A DNA stretch of 64,000 bases from the NCBI GenBank assembly GCA_965242785.1, contig CBDETA010000004.1, positions 930,001 through 994,000 of the forward strand, written 5' to 3'. Positions 27,509-37,100 of this stretch are shown one piece after another. Both the position numbers and the translations under genes were made by a program. The notes below the pieces were generated by a model. That model made no database searches. It had not been told where the DNA came from and saw nothing but the letters and a program-made list of their open reading frames with translations. This DNA comes from Maricaulis sp965242785 (GTDB taxonomy: Bacteria > Pseudomonadota > Alphaproteobacteria > Caulobacterales > Maricaulaceae). Position 1 is the stretch's first letter; every line of letters begins with the position of its first letter.

Positions 27509-28564
27509 CTAGTTGCCGCTGCAGCGCAGATAGCCGTTTTCATTCCAGAACTGGCGGGATGCACACGCGTGGGCGAGATAGTAATTGCGATAACGCCGGT
27601 CGCCGCGCTGGCGCATGTAGAAAACGCGGCGGTTATCCGTATCGACCAGCAGGCGCGATGAGCCTTCTCCCAACATGCGCAAAGCTGGGCCCGCGCAATG
27701 GGTGGAGTAGAAATTGTGTATCGTCCTCGGCGCACTATCGCGCACAGCGCGCCCTTCCACGTTCAATCGATCGCAGGACCGCGAATAGGAACCGGCGACA
27801 TCCCGGGCCGCGCAAATGAAGCCATCGTTCCAGGGAGAAGGCCCAACGGATCCGTCCTGGCAGAGGCTCAAATCGAGCGCTCGGCGCTCGCGAAGGCCTG
27901 TGGGCATGGTGCAAATCAGAATATTGGCATTGGCCGCGCTCATCTCGCAGTTTGAGAAATTGCTCGTGTCGACATGGCGGGGTACGGGCGGACCTGACGG
28001 TGTCGGGGTGGGCGCCGGTTCAGGCTCAGGCTCAGGCTCAGGCTGTGGCACCGGCGGTTGCGGATCGGGACCAGGGCGGACCGGCGGGTCCATGTCGCGC
28101 GCCACGCGCATCCAGTCATGGGCGGCCTCGGGCAGGCCGGCCAGATAGCCCAGGCAATAGCCGGCATTGCGCCGCCACTGCGAACCGGACGGGCGCGTTT
28201 CGCTGGTGCGCTGGCCATTCCAGGGCTGGGCCTGGGACATCTGCACCTGGGTGCCCCACAGCCAATGGCCCGTGAACGCCCCGTCCGTGTTTTGGACCCA
28301 CTGGAAAATGCCGCGATTGTTCTGCTTGTTGTCCAGCGTGCCATTGCCCTGGTCGGCATGGACGAAGACACCCCGGGCAAAATGGCCGTTCGTGTAGCCG
28401 GCGACAAAGCCGACATCGCTGTATTCGCCGCAGAAGGCACCGGCGCGTTCCTGCACCCGCACCTCGCCGAAGGAGGTATTCCAGACGCCTTCATAATCAT
28501 CTGCCTGGGCGGCGGCGCCGAAGAGGGCGCTGGCGGCCAGGACGGTTTGAAGCATGGTTTTCAT
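27509..28564 (-). CDS. Exported two-domain protein with a proline-rich linker, unknown function
   Basis: About 351 residues from the second of two adjacent ATGs (28567 and 28564); the second has the better spacing to AGGGG. A signal peptide ends near AAAQA. The first domain (about 20-130) starts with YEGVWNTSFGEVRVQE and is tryptophan- and glycine-rich, like small lipid- or ligand-binding beta-barrels. A linker of PEPEPEPEP type follows near residues 165-190. The second domain has about eight cysteines and an ending rich in Tyr and Arg. No family was recognised for either half. It is divergent from the ECF sigma factor gene, with a 189-bp gap, so it may be a target of that sigma factor. Confidence 0.72.
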   Translation of the reverse strand: MKTMLQTVLAASALFGAAAQADDYEGVWNTSFGEVRVQERAGAFCGEYSDVGFVAGYTNGHFARGVFVHADQGNGTLDNKQNNRGIFQWVQNTDGAFTGHWLWGTQVQMSQAQPWNGQRTSETRPSGSQWRRNAGYCLGYLAGLPEAAHDWMRVARDMDPPVRPGPDPQPPVPQPEPEPEPEPAPTPTPSGPPVPRHVDTSNFSNCEMSAANANILICTMPTGLRERRALDLSLCQDGSVGPSPWNDGFICAARDVAGSYSRSCDRLNVEGRAVRDSAPRTIHNFYSTHCAGPALRMLGEGSSRLLVDTDNRRVFYMRQRGDRRYRNYYLAHACASRQFWNENGYLRCSGN

Positions 28565-28753
28565 CATTGTCCCCTGTGTTTGGACTTCCTGCTTGGATGG
28601 GTGTGCGCCCGATCCTTGCGGGACAGGCGGCGGGTGCCGCTGCGCCCCCTTCATGTTTCCGGCATGTCTTGCTCTGCGCCGGTCGTTGCACCAGTATTCA
28701 ACCGCTACCGAGCGAGGGACGGTCGAACGTGATTGGGTTCAACGGGACTAACG

Positions 28754-29338
28754 ATGACGATTGAGAAATCCGGACATGCCGGTTTGCGGCCACAGGATCA
28801 GGGCTGGAATGAAGCCACGGTCAGCGACGCCAACCACCTGTTCCAGAGCCATTATGACGAGCTGGTCGCACTGGCCCGGAAAGTCCGCCGCCGCCGTCGT
28901 GGACGCGACACCTTCCTGACCGGCGACCTCTTGCACTCCACCTATCTGAAACTGCGCAACAGCGGGCCGTGGCAGTCGGAGGACCATTTCCGGCGGGCGG
29001 CCGTCCTGGCCATGCGTCACGTCGTGACCGACCACGCCAAGGCGCGGCTGGCGCAAAAGCGCGGCGGGGATGTTATCCGCGTCGAGCTGGATGATGATGT
29101 GGCCGGCCCCGACAATGTTGATCGTCTGGATGTGGTGGTCGACCTGTCCCGCCTTCTGCACGAGCTGCTGGAAGAGGACCCGCGCCTGGTGCGGGTGATT
29201 GATTGCCGTTTCTTCGCCGGCCTCACCGAGCCGGAAACGGCCCAGTTGCTGGGCGTGACCGACCGGACGGTCCGGCGCGACTGGCACCGGGCCCGCGCCT
29301 GGATCGAGCCGCGCCTGTCCTTTGCGGCGACGGCCTGA
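28754..29338 (+). CDS. ECF-type RNA polymerase sigma factor (kinase-associated group)
   Basis: A 194-residue sigma factor with region 2 (about 25-95: SHYDELVALARKV, GDLLHSTYLKLRN, HFRRAAVLAMRHV) and region 4 (about 140-190: TEPETAQLLGVTDRTVRRDW). Region 2.2 has Ser62-Thr63 where most ECF factors have acidic residues that contact the core enzyme. In the ECF43-type pairs EcfP/PknT (Vibrio) and EcfK/PknS (Xanthomonas), a partner Ser/Thr kinase activates the sigma factor, for EcfP by phosphorylating a threonine in this region. The next gene, 30 bp away, is such a kinase, and no anti-sigma factor is present. The ATG at 28754 is preferred over a TTG at 28733. Confidence 0.88.
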   Translation: MTIEKSGHAGLRPQDQGWNEATVSDANHLFQSHYDELVALARKVRRRRRGRDTFLTGDLLHSTYLKLRNSGPWQSEDHFRRAAVLAMRHVVTDHAKARLAQKRGGDVIRVELDDDVAGPDNVDRLDVVVDLSRLLHELLEEDPRLVRVIDCRFFAGLTEPETAQLLGVTDRTVRRDWHRARAWIEPRLSFAATA

Positions 29339-29368
29339 CGCGTTTCAATTGCACCATGGGGGTTGGGG

Positions 29369-31735
29369 ATGCCGGTAGCGCTTGCGCGGATTGAGACCGT
29401 GGTCGACGAGGCCCTGCAGCTGCCACCGGGCCGCCGCCGCGCCTATCTCACCGAGCAGCTGGACAGTGAGGCGGATCGCCGTACAGCCGAGAATCGTCTC
29501 GCCTTGATGGAAGGGGCGATGAGCTTCCTGGTCACTGCCGGCTGGGCGGCCGAGGAGGCCGGCAGCCTGAAAGACGGTGACCGTCTGGGCGCCTGGGCCG
29601 TGGAGCAGTTTCTCGGCAGTGGCGGGATGGGCGAGGTTTATCGGGCCCGGCGCGCCGACGGACACTACGAGCAGACAGCGGCCATCAAGCTCACGCGTGT
29701 GGAGGCCGATGAGGGGCACCGCCAGTTCGAGGCCGAGCGACAGACGCTGGCGCGTCTTGAGCACCCCAATATCGCCCGGCTGATCGACGGTGGACGAGCG
29801 CCGGACGGGCGTCATTTCATGGTTGTCGAGCTGATCCACGGCACGCCGATTGACCTTCACGCGGATCAGCAAGGCCTGGGGACGTCGGAGCGCGTCAGTC
29901 TGATGCTGGCCGCCTGCGAAGGGGTGGCACACGCGCACAGCCGCCTGGTCCTGCATCGGGATATCAAGCCGGCCAACCTGCTCGTAACGCCCCGCGATGA
30001 GCTGAAACTGATCGATTTCGGTGTCGCGACCAGCCTGGAGGTTGTCGAGGGCGAGGGTGTGGTCCGCATGCCCCTGACCCGCGCGTTTGCTGCGCCGGAA
30101 CAGTGGAATGACGAAGCCGTGTCCGTCGCGGCAGACATTTTCGCGCTCGGAGCCACGCTGACCCAGCTCGTGACCGGACAACCGCCTGTACGGTCTGCCG
30201 ACGGTGCCGCCAGCCTGCCTGAAGATGCGGAACTGCCGCGTGACCTGCGGTCCATCCTGGAGCGCTGCCTGGCGACGGACCCGGCCCGGCGCTATGCCAG
30301 CGCCGATGCGCTGGCCGCAGACCTCAGAAACTTCCTCAACCGGGCGCCGGTCGAAGCCCGCGAGGGCGGAGCGGGCTATCGCTTCACGCGCTGGGTGGAC
30401 CGTCACCGACTGGGTGCCGGGTTGGCGGCGGCTTTCTTGGTCAGCTTGGTCGCGGGCCTGACGGCCAGCACCGTCTTCGCCCTGCGCGCCAATGCCGAGG
30501 CCGAGCGCGCCAACACCCTTCTGGGCGAGACCGAAGTCCTGTTCCAGGCGTCGGAATATTCCGGCCGGCTGGGTGCGGCCCAGGCCCAGGCCCTGTTGAG
30601 CGTCTTCAACTCGGCCGATTCAGAGTCACTGGACCCGGACTTCGTTCGCACCCAGCTGATCGAATACTCACAGGCCAATCTCGCCTATCTGGAAGACTAT
30701 CCCGACGATGTCGCCTACAGCCTGGTGGCCATCGGCTCGATTTTCCTGCGCCGCAATGACTACACCGCCATGCTGGAAATTCTCGAACCGGCACGGGATC
30801 TCACCCTGTCGGTAGCCCAGCTGAATGCCGAGCGCGATGCGCTTCTGGCGCGGGCCTATATGGGTGTGGGCCGCAATGCCGAGGCTGTGCCGCTGCTGCG
30901 CTCGGCGCTGGAAGCCGAGCTGGCCCGCGATCCCGACTATTACGCCTCGGCCTCGCACGCATCCTCCGTGTCCAGCCTGGCCGTCGCCAGCGGCAGCCTC
31001 GCAGATCGGCAGGCGGCCATCACCGTTCTGGAAGACGCCATTGTCCGCGACGAGGAGGTGACGGGCTGTTTCTGGTGTCCTTTCCTTTACAACGAGAAGG
31101 GCGTGCACCACAGCGCGCTGGGGGATTTCGCGGCCGCGGCTGAGGCGCTCGAGCAAAGCGTGGCGGTGCAGATGCAGGTCGACCCCACGCGACGCGCGGC
31201 AACCGACCGCGCGCTGATGAACGCGGCCCACCTGCGCTTTTTCGCCTTGGGTGATGTGGACGGCGCCCGGTCGGCGCTGGAAACGGTCCAGGCGATTGCC
31301 GACGAGACCAAGGGACCCAGCGCCGTCCTGGCGGAAGCCCGGGCGCTGCAGGCCGAAATGGCGCTGGCGGACGGTCGCACGGACCTCGCCCTGGAGCGGA
31401 TGCAGGAGGCCGAGACCCTGTTCGCAGAATTCGGCGGCGCCCCCGACAGCCACAAATTCGCGTTCGGTCCCCTGCGCATTCAGCTGCTGGCCCAAGCAGG
31501 GCGGCTTGACGAGGCCCGCCAGGAGCTCGAGCGCGTCGAGGCCTTAGCAGACAGCGATGCCGTGCGCCGCCAGCGCCTGCGTGGCGCGCTCTATCTCGCC
31601 CTGTCGAGCGGCCAGACCGATCAAGCGGAAGCCTTGCGGGAAACCTATGCCGCCGAAGTCGCCCAGCTGGGCCCCGGCGACTATCTCGGCCCCTACAGGC
31701 TCGCCGGAATCGACCGTCTGCTCGGCGGCAACTGA
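29369..31735 (+). CDS. Transmembrane Ser/Thr protein kinase with TPR-like C-terminal region
   Basis: About 788 residues from the ATG at 29369 (GGGGTTGGGG precedes it). The kinase domain covers about 70-330: LGSGGMGEVYRA (glycine loop), AAIKLTR (lysine), VLHRDIKPANLL (catalytic loop), LIDFGVA (metal-binding) and AAPEQW. One membrane segment lies at about 348-372. The remaining ~410 residues are alanine- and leucine-rich helices with TPR-like spacing, predicted outside the cytoplasm, where they may sense a signal. It is translated 30 bp after the ECF sigma factor and is probably its activating kinase, by analogy with PknS and PknT. The signal is unknown. Confidence 0.92.
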   Translation: MPVALARIETVVDEALQLPPGRRRAYLTEQLDSEADRRTAENRLALMEGAMSFLVTAGWAAEEAGSLKDGDRLGAWAVEQFLGSGGMGEVYRARRADGHYEQTAAIKLTRVEADEGHRQFEAERQTLARLEHPNIARLIDGGRAPDGRHFMVVELIHGTPIDLHADQQGLGTSERVSLMLAACEGVAHAHSRLVLHRDIKPANLLVTPRDELKLIDFGVATSLEVVEGEGVVRMPLTRAFAAPEQWNDEAVSVAADIFALGATLTQLVTGQPPVRSADGAASLPEDAELPRDLRSILERCLATDPARRYASADALAADLRNFLNRAPVEAREGGAGYRFTRWVDRHRLGAGLAAAFLVSLVAGLTASTVFALRANAEAERANTLLGETEVLFQASEYSGRLGAAQAQALLSVFNSADSESLDPDFVRTQLIEYSQANLAYLEDYPDDVAYSLVAIGSIFLRRNDYTAMLEILEPARDLTLSVAQLNAERDALLARAYMGVGRNAEAVPLLRSALEAELARDPDYYASASHASSVSSLAVASGSLADRQAAITVLEDAIVRDEEVTGCFWCPFLYNEKGVHHSALGDFAAAAEALEQSVAVQMQVDPTRRAATDRALMNAAHLRFFALGDVDGARSALETVQAIADETKGPSAVLAEARALQAEMALADGRTDLALERMQEAETLFAEFGGAPDSHKFAFGPLRIQLLAQAGRLDEARQELERVEALADSDAVRRQRLRGALYLALSSGQTDQAEALRETYAAEVAQLGPGDYLGPYRLAGIDRLLGGN

Positions 31736-31814
31736 CCTGCATTCCACGGCCGGCGTGTCCGGCCCCGGCGCTGAAATTCGTTCTGCAGTGTGTTGCCAAG
31801 CTGCGGAGAGTTTC

Positions 31815-33389
31815 ATGGTCCCCAAGTCCCATCGCCTGTTGCGCGCGCTTTTTATCCTGGTGTTGAGCCTGGCCCCTGCGCCCGCCTTTGCTGACGCCGC
31901 CTCCCGACACGTCGTTTCGGCCTGTGACCGCGGTATGTTCGACCTGGATTGCAGCTGCGTGGCGGCGCAATTCGAGGCCGCAGCGCAGGGTGCCAGCGGG
32001 CCGGAACGCGGAACGCTGGCCGGACTGACCGGCACCATGCTCGGCATCGAGCCGGACCCAGCCCTGATGGATATGTCAGTGTTCGTGGCAGTGGCGGAGC
32101 GGCTGAACGCGCTGGAGGATCTCACCGAGGACTGTGCAGCCACATCCACCCCGGCGAGCCAGTTGTCCCAAAGCGCCATTGATGCGGAAGTCGCAGCCGT
32201 GTGCGGCCGCTATCCGGCGCCCATCGACTGCGCCTGCGTCAACGAAGCCTATCAGACCGCCGCTGAAGGAACGGACCTGGAACAGCGCCAGGCCGTAGCC
32301 GACCTGACGATCCACAATCTCAACGGCGCGCCGCCATCGAATCTGGGTCGTCTGGCCGAGATCAATCGCCTGCTTCGCGGTTTCGAGACCCAGATCGGCC
32401 CCCTCAATGAGGTGGCACAGGTCTGCGCCCTGCCGCTCACACCCGCGGCACAGCCGTCGCAATCCAATGTGACGGCGAGCGCCCTGCCGGATTTGCGGCA
32501 GGCTTGCCGCCAGTCGGACCTGGACCTGGATTGTGGCTGCGTGGGCGAGGCTTTCTCCGCTGTCGCAGCCGGTTCGGACGCCGACGAGGAAACCGCGCTG
32601 GCCCGCGTCGCGATTGCATCCCTGGGCGGTGAAAACCGGATCGCCGAGACCCCGCTTCCGGTCCTTGAGCGCATATCCGGCCGCATGGACGCGCTGATGC
32701 CGGATGCCCTGCTGGACGCCTGTCCGGCCCCGCCCGGTCGCGCGCCGGCTCCGGCTGGTTCCCGGACCCGTTTTGTCGAAGCGGCGTGCCGGGAAAGCGG
32801 CTTCCCGCTGGACTGCCAGTGCCTGGCAGACGGTTTCGCCGATGCCAGCGGCCATCTGGCGGACCCCGACCAGGCCCTGGTCGCCGATGTGCTGGTCTCC
32901 AGCCTGTTCCAGACGCCCTCGCGACCCGTGTCCGACTATCCGCCCAACCGGACCCTCGCCAACATGGACCTGGTGGATTGGCTGACGGACTATGACACCG
33001 GTCTGGCACGCACCTGCACCGATCCGAACCTGCCGAGCCTGGTCGCTGCGCGGCAGGCCGGGGCGCGCGTGGCGGCGTCGCCCGCGGCGCCCGTGCCCGG
33101 AACGGACTGGCGGCAGGCGGTGCGGGCGGACTGTGAAGCCTTCGGCAATTCACCGGGCCTGTGCGCCTGTCAGGCCGAGGTGATGGGTCAGCATCTGTCG
33201 CCGCTGGAGCAGGAATTGATGGGCCAGTCCTTCCGCTCAGCCGGAAATGGCATGAACGTCTCGGCCGATCCCCGCTTCGCCGGGATGAGTGAGGCCGAGC
33301 TGAGAGGCATGCAGACGCGCGTGAACCGCGTCATGTCCAGCGAGCGCATCCGGTTCGAAGCGGATCTGGTGTGTGCGCCGCTGCGGTAG
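31815..33389 (+). CDS. Exported protein with five cysteine-containing repeat modules
   Basis: A 524-residue protein with a signal peptide (LLRALFILVLSLAPAPAFA). The ATG at 31815 was chosen for this reason; the open frame continues upstream into the kinase gene. Five modules of about 90-110 residues start with a pattern C-x(7-9)-C-x-C: CDRGMFDLDCSC, CGRYPAPIDCAC, CRQSDLDLDCGC, CRESGFPLDCQC and a variant CEAFGNSPGLCAC. Each is followed by an alpha-helical stretch and usually a later single cysteine, so disulfide-bonded helical modules are likely. No known family was recognised. It follows the kinase gene by 79 bp on the same strand, and may be part of its regulon or operon. Confidence 0.8.
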   Translation: MVPKSHRLLRALFILVLSLAPAPAFADAASRHVVSACDRGMFDLDCSCVAAQFEAAAQGASGPERGTLAGLTGTMLGIEPDPALMDMSVFVAVAERLNALEDLTEDCAATSTPASQLSQSAIDAEVAAVCGRYPAPIDCACVNEAYQTAAEGTDLEQRQAVADLTIHNLNGAPPSNLGRLAEINRLLRGFETQIGPLNEVAQVCALPLTPAAQPSQSNVTASALPDLRQACRQSDLDLDCGCVGEAFSAVAAGSDADEETALARVAIASLGGENRIAETPLPVLERISGRMDALMPDALLDACPAPPGRAPAPAGSRTRFVEAACRESGFPLDCQCLADGFADASGHLADPDQALVADVLVSSLFQTPSRPVSDYPPNRTLANMDLVDWLTDYDTGLARTCTDPNLPSLVAARQAGARVAASPAAPVPGTDWRQAVRADCEAFGNSPGLCACQAEVMGQHLSPLEQELMGQSFRSAGNGMNVSADPRFAGMSEAELRGMQTRVNRVMSSERIRFEADLVCAPLR

Positions 33390-33396
33390 GCAAGGG

Positions 33397-33420
33397 GGCG
33401 CCGGCCGAAGGGCCGGCGCC
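33397..33420. terminator. Stem-loop between convergent genes
   Basis: A perfect 10-bp GC stem (GGCGCCGGCC with its complement) and GAAG loop lie 7 bp after the stop of the cysteine-module gene. There is no T-run, so termination may be weak or Rho-dependent. Confidence 0.6.
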
Positions 33421-33427
33421 ACCGGAC

Positions 33428-33994
33428 TCAGTCGCCGACCTCGGCGGTGATCGAGAAGCGGGCCTCCACCGGCGCACGGGCTGCGCCCTCATCTGCGCGT
33501 GACATCAGCTCGCCGGTGATGCGTCCGGTCAAGGACAGGCGGCCATCCGTTTCCGCGGCATGGTCGATCGTCAGACTGATCCGGCTTTCCGGCCCGGCCC
33601 GGCCACTCCACCAGCCCGTTCCGGGCCCGCGCGGATCAAAGGACAGGAGGGCCGTCCGGGTCGTCGTCGAGGTCGATGTGTGGATCAGCTGGAAGGACAG
33701 CGACAAGACCGGGCCGTGACGGGTCGGAGCCCCCTCGGGCGGATTGGCCTCGATGCGCACGCGGTAGAGGCCCGGCGTCGAGCTGTTCACCAGTGCATGA
33801 TCAACACTCAGCGTGGCGGGCTGGCCATCCAGCGACCAGTCCACCGAGCCGAACTGGGTTGCCGGTGCAGCCGAAGCCGGCTGGGCTGGTGTGGCCGATC
33901 CGCCCGAGGCGGCAGAGGGACTGTCTTCATTGCCGCAGGCAACAAGTCCCAGCGCAAGAAGGCTGAAGGCCGCGTGGCGGGCGAGGTGAGGCAT
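33428..33994 (-). CDS. Lipoprotein of unknown function
   Basis: A 188-residue protein with a lipoprotein signal (lipobox LGLVAC, Cys at about 21), then a low-complexity Ala/Ser/Pro linker to about 47, then a beta-rich domain without cysteines. Ser/Thr-rich strands such as HTSTSTTTRTALLSF and a GTGWWSGRAG segment are notable. GGGAGA before the ATG supports the start. No family was recognised. It is convergent with the cysteine-module gene and divergent from the large vWA lipoprotein gene, 148 bp away. Confidence 0.75.
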   Translation of the reverse strand: MPHLARHAAFSLLALGLVACGNEDSPSAASGGSATPAQPASAAPATQFGSVDWSLDGQPATLSVDHALVNSSTPGLYRVRIEANPPEGAPTRHGPVLSLSFQLIHTSTSTTTRTALLSFDPRGPGTGWWSGRAGPESRISLTIDHAAETDGRLSLTGRITGELMSRADEGAARAPVEARFSITAEVGD

Positions 33995-34142
33995 GGGTAT
34001 CTCCCAGGGCAGGTGTCAAACACGGGGTCCGCAAACGCCGGACAGCAGGGAAGACGAGTTTTGACGGCGCCGGCGGACATGTCCGGCTTTCCCCCGGGTT
34101 TTCGTTCTCATTCCTGCAGACCGGAAACGAAGGGGATAAGGC

Positions 34143-37100
34143 ATGTCGCAGCAGGGACGGACGCGGCGCGAGGTTTTGTCAGGCGCGCTGAAGCTGGGCG
34201 TGAGCAGCCTGGTATTGACCGGGGCGGGTCCGGTGCTGGCCGGCTGTTCGCCGGAAGCTCCGGGTGAACCGGGACCCTATTCCGTCTGGCGTGAAGTCCA
34301 GGCGGCCCTGCGGGCCAGCCCGGATCACAGCATCGGGCGCGCCCGGGCCCTGGTGGCCGAGGGCGATGCCGCCGCTTTGCACCGGTTCGTTCGCGACGAG
34401 ATTCGCCTGATCTCCCGCCAGCCGGATCGTTTCGCCATGGGCAATGGGCGGCAATGGGGAAGCCGGGCCACGCTTCGCTCGGCTGCCGGCACGGCGCGAG
34501 AGAAGGCGGACCTGCTGGCCGACTTGCTGCAGCAGGCCGGCTTTGCCGCCGATGTCGTCGAGACACCGGCCACCGGGTCCGGCGAGCAGACCGGGGCCGT
34601 GTTCTATCGCGCCTTCGAACAGGCTTTCGAGCCAGGGCTGGACCAGGCGGATGTCGAGAATTGGCGCGCCCGTCTGGGCCAGGACATCGCCGGGCCGGGC
34701 ATGATCGACATTTTTGACCGCGCGCCCGATGCCGGCGCCATTCGCCGGTCTGTCCGCGATGCCATTGGGGAAGAGGCTTTCCAGCGCCTGGGACATACGG
34801 ACCGCTTTTACGGACGCCAGGTCGGCCGGACGCCGGTCGTTCGGATCACCCAGCCGGACGGACAGATCCTGTGCGCAGACCCGATCCGGACGGACAGCGT
34901 GCTGGGCCCGTGGCCGGCCGATTTGGCGCTCCACCAGGCGCGTGATGCCGAGCCGACCTTGCCGGTCAGCATCCGTCTTCTGGCGACATCAACGGACGCA
35001 CCGGATGTTCCCTTCGAGCTTGTCGGTGCCGAGTGGACGGCTGAACAGCTGGCCGGGCGACAGGTCCGCATCGGCTTCAAGCCTGCGGCAGGCACGCTGG
35101 AGGCGCTGTCCGCACAGCTGGGGCAAGTGCGGGCCTTTGCGCCGGTCCTCTCCATCCAGGCGCTGGACGGTGGGGCGCTCGACCAGGCTTCGGCGGCCAT
35201 CGGGGATGTGGTGACCCTGGACGGCGACCGGATCGCGCTCGATGACGAGGGCGTGGTGCGGGTGAATGGCGCGCCTGTTGCGGCTTCGACCGAGCCTTCG
35301 GGGCGGGCGCCGCAGATTGCGTCGATGGATGTGCGTGTCGATGCCTCCTGCTTCCCGGACATGCGGCTGGGCCTGACCCCGCGCGATGCAGATGGAGCGC
35401 TGGTGGAGGGCCTGACGGCGGCTGATTTCTCCCTGGAGGATGCCGGCGAGCCTGTCGGTCACACCCTGCGACGGTCCGATAATGCACCGCGCATTCTCTT
35501 CCTGGCCGACGAGTCACTGTCGATGCCGCGCAGCTTTCGCGGTGCCGCGCCCGACATGCAGGCCCTGGCCGACCAGGTGCGTCAGCGGGCGCGGCAGATC
35601 CACCCCGGTGCAAGTGTCACTGTGCTCGGCACAAGTTCGCGCCTGTGGGGCCATCTGGTCGAGGCGGCCGACAGCGGTGCCGATCTTGTCGTCTACGCCA
35701 CCGATGGCGACTTGCAGGGAAATGCTCCCAGTGCAGCCGATCTGCGCTTCCTGCAGGCCGGCCCGCCAGCGCTGGTGATCAATGTCGACCGCAACATGGC
35801 CGCTGAACGGCGCCGGTCGGACAATGTGTTCGACGCCATGGCACAAGCGACCGGCGGTGAAGCCATGGATGCTCCGGCGGACGGGGATCTGACCCCGATT
35901 GCCGCGGCGGTCGAACGCATGCTGATGGTGCAGGAACGCCCGCTCTACACGCTGTCCTATCGCGCACTCGACCTGGCGACGGGCGAACGGCAGGTAGCCG
36001 TCGCAGCCGGTCCCGGACAGACGACGGCGCGCTATACGATTGACGGCACAGCGCACCGGCGCGCCAGGAAACTCGCCTCCCTGCGCCTGGAAATGCGCGT
36101 GGGCGGCTTTGTGGCGAACCGGGTCCTGGCCGGCCATGACGGTTTTGGCGCGGTGACGGATGAGCATGTCCGCACCGTGCACGGCGCGATGCTGGGCCTG
36201 CACATGATCGGCTTTGAAGCCGCTCCACCCTCGCTGTCGGTCCTGCTGGACGACGTACTCCAGGCCAAGCTGGGGCTGGAAAGGCTGGACAACTCCCTTG
36301 GCGACGATGCCGCGTCCCTGGAGCAGATGATCGATGCGATCGAGGCCGGAATTCCCGTTCTGCCGGGTGAGCTGGTGACCCTGATGTCGCGCTCTGCCAG
36401 CCTGTCCGGAAGCGCGTTTTCTGTTTCCGAACAGGGATTGCGCGCTGTGCTCTATTCGGCCCACCCGGTGATGGGCACGGACCGCTTCGTGAAACGGGTC
36501 GACATCCTGCCGACCAGCCGGATCCACGTCCTGTCTCCGGACGCCGACCTGCGCCGCCAGCGGGCGTTTGATCTGAGCCTTGATCTCAATCTGGCCGAAG
36601 CCGCGCTGTTCCAGCGCAGCACGGCCGGACTGCTGGACGGCCGCTCACTAACACCGCTGGGCCGATGGGGTTTCCGCAATCTGGAAACCGGCCTGTCCGA
36701 TGCAGATCAGGAAGCCTGGCTGCACCTGATGGCCCAGCTGCGGCCCGCATTTCCCTTTTCGCAAACCCAGTATCTGGCGCCGTCCGGTGGCGATGTCCGG
36801 GCGATGTGGCTTGTGGATACGGACAGTGCGAACATTGTCGGCGTGCTGGAGGACGCCAGCGGTGGCGGCAGCCAGGCGGAACGGATTGCCCGCGAACTGT
36901 CGGAGCTGGACCGCGCAATTTCGGCCATCAACCTGCTTGCCGGGGCCGCCGGCGCTGCCGGAGCCCTGAGCGGGGTCGGCGGGGTGTCGCTGGGGATCGC
37001 GGCGGCCTACGGTCAGCGCCTGGCGCGGCTCTACGGCGCCGTGGCCATGAGCATCGTGCTGATGGACGCTGGCGGCATCGCGCCGGCCGTGCGCCTGGCC

